64,000 nucleotides of DNA from positions 144,040 to 208,039 of the forward strand of contig CATXDC010000003.1 in assembly GCA_958366985.1 (NCBI GenBank), read 5' to 3'. Positions within the stretch are counted from its first letter, which is position 1. Every line of letters starts with the position of its first letter. Shown here piece after piece: positions 24,002-32,297 of this stretch. This DNA is from an uncultured Oscillospiraceae bacterium. Its GTDB lineage: Bacteria; Bacillota; Clostridia; Oscillospirales; Acutalibacteraceae. The notes beneath the pieces are model-generated. The model was not told the origin of the DNA. It did no database searches and was given only the letters and a program-made list of their open reading frames with translations. The translations under genes were made by a program, and so were the position numbers.

Positions 24002-25269
24002 ATGCTGAGCTTTGGGATAAAATGCATTATCTGTTCCGTGATTTCAACGACCGAATGGTTCACGTTGAGCTCCATTATGATTATGAAATCAATATAGAAG
24101 CCCTTAAAACAGTCCTTATCTGCTTTTTTGAAAAGGCTCCTGTACTTCATTCAAGCTTTACGGATAATCATATAAGTCCTTACTGGAGTGTAAAAAACTA
24201 TAAAATAGAGGACGTACTGACAGTTTCAAGACCTGAGAATTTGGAAGAAGCCGTCAACGAATTTCTTACACAGTATATACCTCCCGAGAGCGATTTGCAG
24301 ATGAAGGTCGCTGTATTTTTCTACGAGGGAAAATCAGTGCTGTGCATAGTTGAAAATCATATGTGCATGGACGGCGGAGATTTTAAGTATTTCCTTAAAG
24401 CCCTTTGCAAGAATTATAACGACTATGTGGAAAGGGGTATAAGTCCCATTGATTTAAGGCAGGGTACACGTTCTTATGATTCGGTGTATTCCGACTTTAC
24501 TCCCACAGAAAAGCGTATGGCTCAGAATCTGTATAAGAATGTATGTGCCAAGGATAATCATAAATTTCCTCTTACTCCCGACAGTATAAGGGATAAGTCT
24601 TTTATAGCAAAGAGGAAAATTGACGCCGACCGCTTTTTGAAGATCAAACAGGTTGGTAAGAAACATGGTGCAACAATAAACGATATGCTTGTAGCAGCTT
24701 ATTTCTACAGCCTTTATGAGCTTGCCGGATATGATAAAAGTGAAAGCGTTACAATTTCATGCGCCATTGATTTAAGACGTCATATACATGATGTTAGCGA
24801 ACAGGGCATGACGAACCATACTGCATTTATGCAGTGCTCCATTCCCGAAAGAGGCAGAGATATTTTTGAGACTCTCCAATATGTTGTGCACAGCTCAAAC
24901 AAATTCAAAAAGGATAAATTCATGGGTCTGTACGGACTTCCGCTGCTCAATGTCGGTTATAAAATGCTTCCTCATGCGGCGTCTGAAGAAATTATAAAAA
25001 TCGGATATTCAAATCCGCTTCTTGCAATGAGCAATATCGGTATACTCGAAGCCGATAAGCTCTCCCTTGAGGGACATGAGCCTTTTGACGGATTTATGAC
25101 GGGAGCTGTTAAGTATAAGCCCTACGTGCTTCTTTCAGCTACATCTCTTAAAAACGTACTTACACTTTCCATGTGTGTAAGGGGTAACGAAACCGATAAG
25201 GAAACAGTTGAACTTTTCTTCGACCTTATGGAGAAGAATATAGATACTCTTATTGCTCAGGCTGACTGA
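23986..25269 (+). CDS. Condensation-domain/WS-DGAT-like acyltransferase
   Basis: 427 residues. NHMCMDGGDFKYFL contains HxxxDG, the catalytic motif of condensation, chloramphenicol-acetyltransferase-like and wax ester/alcohol acyltransferases (His about 125). The second half has TINDMLVAAYFYSL and a DLRRH motif, typical of these two-lobed enzymes. The acyl donor and acceptor are not known. No peptide synthetase or carrier protein is nearby, which argues against a modular NRPS and for a free-standing lipid or alcohol O-acyltransferase. Its start lies inside the preceding membrane-protein gene. Confidence 0.78.
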   Translation: MERKLNAELWDKMHYLFRDFNDRMVHVELHYDYEINIEALKTVLICFFEKAPVLHSSFTDNHISPYWSVKNYKIEDVLTVSRPENLEEAVNEFLTQYIPPESDLQMKVAVFFYEGKSVLCIVENHMCMDGGDFKYFLKALCKNYNDYVERGISPIDLRQGTRSYDSVYSDFTPTEKRMAQNLYKNVCAKDNHKFPLTPDSIRDKSFIAKRKIDADRFLKIKQVGKKHGATINDMLVAAYFYSLYELAGYDKSESVTISCAIDLRRHIHDVSEQGMTNHTAFMQCSIPERGRDIFETLQYVVHSSNKFKKDKFMGLYGLPLLNVGYKMLPHAASEEIIKIGYSNPLLAMSNIGILEADKLSLEGHEPFDGFMTGAVKYKPYVLLSATSLKNVLTLSMCVRGNETDKETVELFFDLMEKNIDTLIAQAD

Positions 25270-25305
25270 TGCTTTTCAAAGTATCTGTGACATACTGCAA
25301 AAAAT

Positions 25306-25345
25306 TAAGCCTTCGATTGGTTAATTCCAATCGAAGGCTTTTTTC
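25306..25345. terminator. Bidirectional terminator between acyltransferase and leuD
   Basis: A perfect 14-bp stem (AAGCCTTCGATTGG and complement) with a 6-base loop, TTTTTT on the right and AAAAA on the left; serves both convergent genes. Confidence 0.9.
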
Positions 25346-25359
25346 AGTTTGTTTTATGG

Positions 25360-25842
25360 TTATTTTGAAATTGAATTAAGCAGTCCGCCTTTTTCGATGA
25401 TGTTCTGAATAAAGGGCGGGAAAGGCTCAGCCTGATATGTTTTTCCGGTGGTGTTGTTTGTGATGATTCCTGTGTCGAAATCAACGCTTACATCGTCGCC
25501 GTTCTTTATATCCTTTGAAGCTTCTTCGCACTCGAGAATTGCAAGACCGATGTTGATTGCATTTCTGTAAAAAATACGTGCAAAGGTTGCAGCTATAACG
25601 CAGGAGATACCGGAGGCCTTAATGGCGATAGGTGCGTGCTCTCTGGAAGAACCGCAGCCGAAGTTACGGTCGGCAACCATGATGTCGCCTGCCTTTACGT
25701 TCTTGACAAACTCTGTGTCAATATCCTCCATGCAGTGAGCGGCAAGCTCTTTGGGGTCTGCTGTGTTAAGGTAACGTGCAGGAATAATAACGTCTGTGTC
25801 AACGTTGCTGCCGTACTTGTGAACTTTACCTTGTACTTTCAT
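25360..25842 (-). CDS. leuD: 3-isopropylmalate dehydratase small subunit
   Basis: 160 residues. Aconitase swivel domain: VDTDVIIPARYLNT at the N-terminus, FGCGSSREHAPIAIK, and IFYRNAINIGL. With LeuC it isomerises 2-isopropylmalate to 3-isopropylmalate in leucine synthesis. Last gene of the T-box-controlled ilvB-ilvN-leuC-leuD unit, 12 bases after leuC. Confidence 0.95.
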   Translation of the reverse strand: MKVQGKVHKYGSNVDTDVIIPARYLNTADPKELAAHCMEDIDTEFVKNVKAGDIMVADRNFGCGSSREHAPIAIKASGISCVIAATFARIFYRNAINIGLAILECEEASKDIKNGDDVSVDFDTGIITNNTTGKTYQAEPFPPFIQNIIEKGGLLNSISK

Positions 25843-25854
25843 GGTTTAGCCTCC

Positions 25855-27120
25855 TTATATTTTGTCGGGGTCGGCGATGTAGCCTGCAACTGCGCTTGCT
25901 GCTGCAACGGCAGGGCTTGCAAGATATACTTCGCTTTCGGGGTGACCCATTCTGCCTACGAAGTTGCGATTTGTTGTTGCAACGGCACGTTCACCCTTTG
26001 CAAGTATGCCCATGTGTCCGCCAAGGCAGGGACCGCAGGTAGGTGTGCTTACAACTGCTCCGGCTTCTACAAATATTTCGGTAAGACCTTCTCTGATGCA
26101 GTCAAGATAAATCTTCTGTGTTGCAGGGATAACGATTGTTCTTACGTTTTTATTAACTTTTCTGCCCTTGAGAATGGCAGCAGCTGCACGCATATCTTCC
26201 ATTCTTCCGTTGGTGCAGGAACCGATAACAACCTGATCGATCATAACCTCTTCGGGTTTAATCTCATCAATTGTCTTGGTGTTCTCGGGAAGGTGGGGGA
26301 ATGCAACTGTGGGACGAAGAGCTGAAAGATCGATTTCAACAACCTCATCATACTGAGCGTCTTCATCAGCCTCAAATACTTTGTATTCTCTCTTTGCTCT
26401 TTCCTTAACATATTCAAGGGTTACGTCATCAACAGGGAAAATTCCGTTTTTGGCTCCGCCTTCAATTGCCATGTTTGCAATGCACAGACGGTCATCCATT
26501 GAAAGGTGCTGAACACCTTCACCGCAGAATTCCAGTGAACGGTAAAGTGCGCCGTCAACGCCGATTTTTCCGATAAGGTGAAGGATAACATCCTTACCGC
26601 TTACGTTTTTAGCAGGCTTGCCTTTAAGTACAACCTTTATTGCAGAGGGAACCTTGAACCAGGCTTTACCTGAAATCATTCCGGCAGCCATATCAGTTGA
26701 ACCGACACCTGTTGAGAATGCTCCAAGTGCGCCGTAGGTGCAGGTGTGTGAGTCTGCGCCGATAACAGTATCGCCGGGAAGAACGATTCCTTTTTCGGGG
26801 AGAAGAGCGTGCTCGATGCCCATCTGACCAACGTCAAAATAGTTGTCAATATCATATTTGCCGGCAAATTCTCTTACCTGCTTGCAGTGCTGAGCGGATT
26901 TGATGTCCTTGTTGGGAGTAAAGTGGTCCATAACAAGGGCGATTCTGCTTTTATCGAAAACAGAAGTTGCGCCGCAGCGTTCAAACTCGTTAATTGCAAC
27001 GGGAGAAGTAACGTCGTTTCCCAGAACAATATCGAGCTTTGCCTCGATGAGCTGGCCAGCCTTTACCTCAGGCAGACCGGCATGAGCGGCGAGAATTTTT
27101 TGCGTCATAGTCATTCCCAT
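25855..27120 (-). CDS. leuC: 3-isopropylmalate dehydratase large subunit
   Basis: 421 residues. Aconitase-fold catalytic subunit; the [4Fe-4S] ligands lie in GSCTNGRMED and TCGPCLGGH, and SHTCTYGALGAF is conserved. The length fits the shorter, archaeal/clostridial-type LeuC rather than the 465-residue proteobacterial form. Works with LeuD. ATG preceded by GGAGGAATTTTTT, 53 bases from ilvN. Confidence 0.95.
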   Translation of the reverse strand: MGMTMTQKILAAHAGLPEVKAGQLIEAKLDIVLGNDVTSPVAINEFERCGATSVFDKSRIALVMDHFTPNKDIKSAQHCKQVREFAGKYDIDNYFDVGQMGIEHALLPEKGIVLPGDTVIGADSHTCTYGALGAFSTGVGSTDMAAGMISGKAWFKVPSAIKVVLKGKPAKNVSGKDVILHLIGKIGVDGALYRSLEFCGEGVQHLSMDDRLCIANMAIEGGAKNGIFPVDDVTLEYVKERAKREYKVFEADEDAQYDEVVEIDLSALRPTVAFPHLPENTKTIDEIKPEEVMIDQVVIGSCTNGRMEDMRAAAAILKGRKVNKNVRTIVIPATQKIYLDCIREGLTEIFVEAGAVVSTPTCGPCLGGHMGILAKGERAVATTNRNFVGRMGHPESEVYLASPAVAAASAVAGYIADPDKI

Positions 27121-27173
27121 AAAAAATTCCTCCGTAAATTTAATGTGATGGAAACCGCTTTTGTGCGGATAAA

Positions 27174-27692
27174 TTATTCAGGAAGAGAGTCCTCGTCATC
27201 GTTGATGCTTACATCTCCGCTTGCAAGAGCAGTGATACCGGAGCGTGAAAGCTCAACTATGTGATGCTGAGAAATAGCCTCGATAAATTCGTCGATTGTA
27301 GCTGATTCACCTGTAAGCTCAGCGGTGATTGTCTTGTGGCCGATGTCTCTGACTCTTGCGCCGAATTTAAGGAGAGTTTTAAGTACGGCGGGACGGTCTT
27401 TATTGAGAGCACGAACCTTTACGAAAAGGAGTTCGCTGGAAGTTGTCTTTCCGTCCTCAAGGCGGATAACTTTCTGAACGTCCTCGAGCTTTAAAAGCTG
27501 CATTTCAATCTGGCGGAAAGTGGCGGGATCAGCCTGAGAAACGATTGTCATTCTTGAAAATTCAGGATTTTCAGTCTGAGAAACCGTAAGGCTCTGAATA
27601 TTGAATCCACGTCTTGCAAAAAGTCCGGCAACTCTCAGAAGCACACCGGAGTGGTTATTTACAAGAGCTGAAAGAGCTAATCTGTCTGTCAT
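27174..27692 (-). CDS. ilvN: Acetolactate synthase small (regulatory) subunit
   Basis: 172 residues. N-terminal ACT domain (LSALVNNHSGVLLRVAGLFARRGFN) and a second regulatory domain. It binds branched-chain amino acids, usually valine, and mediates feedback inhibition of IlvB. Twenty-two bases after ilvB. The C-terminus (about 158-172) carries extra acidic residues. Confidence 0.94.
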   Translation of the reverse strand: MTDRLALSALVNNHSGVLLRVAGLFARRGFNIQSLTVSQTENPEFSRMTIVSQADPATFRQIEMQLLKLEDVQKVIRLEDGKTTSSELLFVKVRALNKDRPAVLKTLLKFGARVRDIGHKTITAELTGESATIDEFIEAISQHHIVELSRSGITALASGDVSINDDEDSLPE

Positions 27693-27714
27693 TTTTTATT
27701 CTCCTTTCCCGATA

Positions 27715-29382
27715 TTAATAGCACATCTCGTCGATAGTATCCTGAACTGCTCCTCCGGGAGGAATCATGGGCAGAACGGATGCATCGTGAGCTATGCGGC
27801 AGTCGATGAGAACGGGACCGTGAAGGTCAAGAGCCTTTTTGATAACGGGCTCAATATCTTCAGGCTTTTCAATCTTCATACCGTTTATGCCGAAAGCTTC
27901 TGCAAGCTTTACGAAATCAGTCTTACGGTGAGGATCAGTCTGAGAATAGCGCTTGCCATAGAATACGGTCTGCCACTGACGAACCATTCCGAGAACCTCG
28001 TTGTTCATAAGAACGATTACAACGGGGATATTGTAAGAAGCGAGAGTGGTCATCTCGTTAAGGTTCATATGGAAGCTGCCGTCACCGGTAATAAGGACAA
28101 CCTGCTTATCCTTCTGACCCATCTGAGCTCCGATTGCAGCGCCAAGGCCAAAGCCCATTGTGCCGAGACCGCCGGAGGTTACGAGAGTGCGGGGCAGACG
28201 GAAATTATAATACTGAGCTGCCCAAAGCTGATGCTGTCCGACATCGGTGGCGATAATTGTATCATCGGGAGTAAGTTTGTCAATAGTAGTAATAATATCC
28301 ATGGGGTTTACGTAACCCTCGAAATCTACTCTCTTGTAAGGCTTCTTGATTTCGCTGAGCTCTTTAATCCACTGGTCGTGATTAGCTTCGGGGAGCATAT
28401 CATAAAGTGCTCCAAGTACCTGCTTTAAGTCGCCTCTTACATGGCAGTGAGAGAAAACGTTTTTATCCATTTCAGCAGGATCAATATCAATGTGGATAAT
28501 TTTAGCATTAGGTGCGAACATTGCACGGTTTCCGGCAACTCTGTCAGAGAAACGTGCACCAGCTGTAATAAGAACGTCGCAGTCATGAGCCGCTTTGTTT
28601 GCAACTACACGGCCATGCATTCCGATAAGTCCCATATAGAGGGGATTGTTATAGGGGAATCCGCCAAGACCCATCATTGAAGATGTAACGGGAATCTGAA
28701 CCTTTTCTGCAAGCTTAAGCAGTTCAGGTGAAGCGTTTGAGGAAATAAGTCCGCCGCCTATGTAGAAAAGAGGCTTCTTAGCTTCTTTGATGATTTCTGC
28801 TGCACGCTCGAGAGCGCTCATCTTTGCGGGTTTTGTCTCAAGGGGCTTAACGGGAGGAGCGGGAGTGTATTCTGTCTCTGCTCCTGTAACGTCCTTTGTA
28901 ACGTCAACGAGAACGGGACCCTTTCTGCCTGATGAAGCTATTTTGAAAGCTGCACGGAGAGTGGGAACCAGATCGTTGATATCCTTAACGATAAAGTTAT
29001 GCTTTGTTATAGGCATTGTAACGCCTGTAATGTCGATTTCCTGGAAAGAGTCTCTTCCGAGAGAGGGAACGGGAACGTTGCCTGTAATTGCAACAAGGGG
29101 AATGGAGTCCATGTAAGCGTTGGCAATACCTGTAACTAGGTTTGTTGCGCCGGGGCCGGATGTCGCAATAACAACACCGGTTTTACCTGTAACTCTTGCG
29201 TATCCGTCTGCCGCATGAGCTGCTCCCTGTTCATGAGCGGTAAGAATGTGATTGATTTTTCCGCCGTACTGATACAGTGCGTCATATATGTTAAGAACCG
29301 AGCCGCCCGGATAACCGAAAACGGTGTCAACGCCCTGTTCGAGCAGAACTTCGATTATAGCTCTTGCACCTGTCATTTTCAT
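27715..29382 (-). CDS. ilvB: Acetolactate synthase large (catalytic) subunit
   Basis: 555 residues. Thiamin-diphosphate enzyme: FGYPGGSVLNIYDAL, the catalytic Glu in TAHEQGAAHAADGYA, FQEIDITGVT and the ThDP motif GDGSFHMNLNEMTTL. Condenses pyruvate to acetolactate or with 2-oxobutyrate, the first common step to valine, leucine and isoleucine. First gene of the operon and preceded by a T-box leader. Confidence 0.95.
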   Translation of the reverse strand: MKMTGARAIIEVLLEQGVDTVFGYPGGSVLNIYDALYQYGGKINHILTAHEQGAAHAADGYARVTGKTGVVIATSGPGATNLVTGIANAYMDSIPLVAITGNVPVPSLGRDSFQEIDITGVTMPITKHNFIVKDINDLVPTLRAAFKIASSGRKGPVLVDVTKDVTGAETEYTPAPPVKPLETKPAKMSALERAAEIIKEAKKPLFYIGGGLISSNASPELLKLAEKVQIPVTSSMMGLGGFPYNNPLYMGLIGMHGRVVANKAAHDCDVLITAGARFSDRVAGNRAMFAPNAKIIHIDIDPAEMDKNVFSHCHVRGDLKQVLGALYDMLPEANHDQWIKELSEIKKPYKRVDFEGYVNPMDIITTIDKLTPDDTIIATDVGQHQLWAAQYYNFRLPRTLVTSGGLGTMGFGLGAAIGAQMGQKDKQVVLITGDGSFHMNLNEMTTLASYNIPVVIVLMNNEVLGMVRQWQTVFYGKRYSQTDPHRKTDFVKLAEAFGINGMKIEKPEDIEPVIKKALDLHGPVLIDCRIAHDASVLPMIPPGGAVQDTIDEMCY

Positions 29383-29714
29383 TTTAATTCCTCCTGTAAA
29401 GTAGATAGAAATATTCCGAGCGGTGGGGCGAAAATGTTCAAAAAAATCTCCGTCTCACAAAAGAGACGAAGATAAAAAACTCCGTGGTACCACTCTTATT
29501 GTCTGAATAAATCAGACCGCTCAGCGCATCGGGCAAAATGCCGAATGCAGGCCCCCGTTAACGGAGGGAATCCGTCGCTCCTACTTGCCGAAGCTTTCAG
29601 ATTGAAGCTGGTGGGGTGACATTCACATGATTTTTGCAGCCGCCTCGCACCAACCGGCGGTTCTCTGAATGCTCCAATCAGGTTACTATCCCCGTCATTG
29701 CCTTTAAAAATATT
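29383..29714 (-). promoter_or_regulatory. T-box leader of the ilv-leu operon, probable valine specifier
   Basis: On the minus strand, the T-box sequence AGAGTGGTACCACGGAG (about 29497-29481) is nearly canonical; its TGGT would pair with a tRNA ACCA end. Stem I starts with GGGG-AT-AGTA and returns with GTGAATGTCACCCC; the GGGG/CCCC and ACCTGAT/ATCATGT helices bracket the loop GAATGTCA, in which GTC (Val) followed by A is the best specifier. ATC (Ile) upstream is the alternative but falls inside a helix. A terminator lies at 29440-29473. Uncharged tRNA should promote read-through. Confidence 0.88.
29440..29475 (-). terminator. T-box attenuator terminator
   Basis: ATCTTCGTCTC pairs with GAGACGGAGAT around TTTTGT and is followed by a run of T on the minus strand; it competes with the T-box antiterminator. 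Confidence 0.85.
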
Positions 29715-29720
29715 AAGTTA

Positions 29721-29749
29721 ATGCTATCACTTTTATTTAGCTTTGTCAA
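29721..29749 (-). promoter_or_regulatory. Sigma-A promoter of the ilv-leu operon
   Basis: On the minus strand TTGACA (29749-29744), 17 bases, TAGCAT (29726-29721), just upstream of the T-box. Confidence 0.8.
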
Positions 29750-30007
29750 TAGAAAAAGCTATGCGCTTTAGTGCTTTGTCGCAATTGCGGTATAAAGCGG
29801 CTGAGGAGGAAAATTTTTTGTAGAAAAAAGTGATACAATATATAATAAGCAGAGAAATATGCCATATTCTTTATAAGAAAAAACGGGATTTTTAAGAATT
29901 TATATGTAAAAAAGTGATTTTTTTTTTAATAAATTTCAAAAAAAGTTCATCAATGTATATTTGAACATTGTATAATTGAAACGGAAAATAAAGTAGGAGG
30001 GTTTTAT
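29750..30007. other. AT-rich intergenic region before the two-component system
   Basis: No gene is seen. TATAAT at 29971-29976 is a good -10 for the response regulator, with only a weak -35 (TTCATC) 19 bases upstream. CAATGT and ACATTG (29951-29956, 29965-29970) form a small inverted repeat touching the -10, a possible autoregulatory site. Confidence 0.5.
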
Positions 30008-30697
30008 ATGACTGCCGAAAAAATACTTGTTGTTGACGATGACGTTAACATTTGCGAACTTTTAAGATTATACCTTGAAAAAGACGGTTACAGTGTGATA
30101 ATTGTAAACGACGGAATGGAGGCAATTTCCGCATTTCAGGACAGTAAGCCTGACCTCGTGCTTCTGGATATCATGCTTCCGAAGCTTGACGGATGGCAGG
30201 TTTGCCGTGAAATCAGAAAGACTTCCGATACTCCCATAATCATGCTTACCGCTAAGGGAGAAACTTTTGATAAGGTTCTCGGCCTTGAGCTTGGAGCCGA
30301 TGACTACGTTGTAAAGCCTTTTGATGCAAAAGAGGTTTTAGCAAGAGTAAAGGCTGTGCTTCGCCGTACCGGAGGTAATCCCGCAGAGACAATTAAAGAA
30401 GTCCGTTATGATAAGCTTGTAATTAATCTTACAAATTACGAGCTGAGGGTAAACGGCGAACAGATAGATACACCGCCTAAAGAGCTTGAACTTATCTATC
30501 ACCTTGCAAGCAATCCAAACCGTGTATTCACCCGTGATCAGCTTCTTGATGAGGTATGGGGATTTGATTACTACGGAGACTCAAGAACCGTTGACGTTCA
30601 CGTTAAGCGCCTTAGAGAAAAGCTTGAGGGCGTTTCTGACAAATGGATGCTCAAAACTGTTTGGGGCGTAGGCTATAAATTTGAAACCCACGACTGA
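30008..30697 (+). CDS. OmpR/PhoB family response regulator
   Basis: 229 residues. Receiver domain with acidic pair VVDDD, phospho-acceptor Asp in LVLLDIMLP (about 54), Thr in MLTAK and Lys in VVKPFD; C-terminal winged helix with NRVFTRDQLLDEVWGFDYYGDSRTVDVH-type recognition region. Pairs with the histidine kinase 22 bases downstream. Close to the WalR/PhoP-like group by eye, but I cannot name the signal. Confidence 0.93.
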   Translation: MTAEKILVVDDDVNICELLRLYLEKDGYSVIIVNDGMEAISAFQDSKPDLVLLDIMLPKLDGWQVCREIRKTSDTPIIMLTAKGETFDKVLGLELGADDYVVKPFDAKEVLARVKAVLRRTGGNPAETIKEVRYDKLVINLTNYELRVNGEQIDTPPKELELIYHLASNPNRVFTRDQLLDEVWGFDYYGDSRTVDVHVKRLREKLEGVSDKWMLKTVWGVGYKFETHD

Positions 30698-30719
30698 TTG
30701 AGGTTCAGGAGGGTTACAG

Positions 30720-32204
30720 ATGTCAGCCAAAACTAGTAAGAGAAAGAATATATTTACAAAATACTTTACCGTTATATCTTTTATAGTATTTATCTGTCTT
30801 GCGGTTGTAGGAACTTTTCTTCTCTTTTTTATCTCTGATTACTGGCAGAAAGAGAAGGCAGAGCTGCTAAGTGAAAATGCCAAAAGCATTTCCCAGAGCA
30901 TGTCAAGCTTAATTGAGAGTGAGACCATAGAAACTGACAGAATGCAGACTTATCTTCTCATGTATCATTCCATGCGGCTTATTTCAACTGCAATTGATGC
31001 CGATATTTTTATATGTGATACCAGCGGAGATGTGGTTGTCTGCGGAGATTCTGCTGATTACACTCATCTTGTTCAGGATTGCCCGGTTCATGGGGATATG
31101 CAGATTTCCCAAAATGTTCTTGTATCTAACGTAACAAAAGGACAGGCAGAGATCACGACTCTCGGAGGCGTTTACAGCTCACCACGTCTTGTAGTCGGTG
31201 AAACCGTAATGTCTCACGGACGTCCTGCTGCTTATGTTTTTGCTGTTCAATCAAGCAATGCAAGTGTAAGGCCGTATATTTTGGACATACTTAAAATGTT
31301 TTTATTTTCGGCCCTGTTTTCACTTATAATCGCATTTATAGCAGTTTATGTTCTTACCTATAATATGGTAAAACCTCTGCGTGATATGTCAAAAGCGACA
31401 AAAGCATTTGCAAAGGGAGATTTCACATACAGAGTACCTGTCAGGGGAAATGATGAGCTAAGCGACCTTTCCGAAGCCTTTAACACTATGGCCAAATCTC
31501 TCGGAGTTCTGGAAGCTTCAAGGCGAAGTTTTGTAGCTAATGTATCACATGAGCTTAAAACGCCCATGACTACTATCGGAGGATTCATTGATGGAATACT
31601 TGACGGTACAATTCCGCCGGAAAAGGAAGAGTATTATCTGAAAAAAGTTTCTGATGAAGTAAGAAGACTTTCGAGACTCGTTATGACAATGCTCAATATG
31701 TCAAAAATTGAAGCAGGTGAGCTTAAAATTAAGCCGTCAAGGTTTGATATATCCAATCGTATATTCCAGGTGCTTATTGCTTTTGAGCAGAATATTGACA
31801 AAAAGCACATAGAGATTAAAGGCCTCGATTCTATGGAAAGCGTTTTTGTAGAAGCAGATGAGGATATGATACATCAGGTTATATATAACCTTGTGGATAA
31901 CGCCGTTAAATTTACACCTGAAAACGGCTGCATAACAGTTTCCGCTATTACAGACGGTGACAGAGTCTTTGTAAGAATACGCAATTCTGGTGAAGGAATT
32001 CCTTCGGAAGAGGTAAGTCGTATATTTGAGCGCTTCTACAAAGTGGATAAATCAAGAAGCTTTGATGTCAAGGGTGCAGGTCTTGGTCTTTATATTGTAA
32101 AGAGCATAATAGATATGCACGGCGGTCAGATAACCGCAAGAAGCCAGCAGGGAGAATATACGGAATTTGTATTCTGGCTCCCTTCAAATTTTTCAGGTAA
32201 TTAA
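30720..32204 (+). CDS. Sensor histidine kinase
   Basis: 494 residues. Membrane helices at about 15-40 and 192-213 enclose an extracellular sensor of about 150 residues that contains three cysteines. HAMP linker 213-265, phospho-acceptor His277 in VSHELKTPMTT, then the ATPase domain with N-box HQVIYNLVDNAVKF, and G-box GAGLGLYIVKSI. It phosphorylates the regulator encoded upstream. The stimulus is unknown; the HtrA protease next door suggests an envelope-stress link. Confidence 0.92.
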   Translation: MSAKTSKRKNIFTKYFTVISFIVFICLAVVGTFLLFFISDYWQKEKAELLSENAKSISQSMSSLIESETIETDRMQTYLLMYHSMRLISTAIDADIFICDTSGDVVVCGDSADYTHLVQDCPVHGDMQISQNVLVSNVTKGQAEITTLGGVYSSPRLVVGETVMSHGRPAAYVFAVQSSNASVRPYILDILKMFLFSALFSLIIAFIAVYVLTYNMVKPLRDMSKATKAFAKGDFTYRVPVRGNDELSDLSEAFNTMAKSLGVLEASRRSFVANVSHELKTPMTTIGGFIDGILDGTIPPEKEEYYLKKVSDEVRRLSRLVMTMLNMSKIEAGELKIKPSRFDISNRIFQVLIAFEQNIDKKHIEIKGLDSMESVFVEADEDMIHQVIYNLVDNAVKFTPENGCITVSAITDGDRVFVRIRNSGEGIPSEEVSRIFERFYKVDKSRSFDVKGAGLGLYIVKSIIDMHGGQITARSQQGEYTEFVFWLPSNFSGN

Positions 32205-32297
32205 TGGCTTTATTAAAAATTTGTTTACCGTATCAATATAGTTATGTAAAAACCGTAGTTTATTATTAGACCATAAACTACAAGGAGGGATCCCCAA

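Noticed and set aside
25636..26325. 229-codon frame opposite leuC/leuD
   Set aside because: Antisense shadow of two well-conserved genes; product is Cys/Asn-rich with no family features.
27601..28428. 275-codon frame opposite ilvB/ilvN
   Set aside because: Antisense shadow spanning a gene boundary on the other strand.
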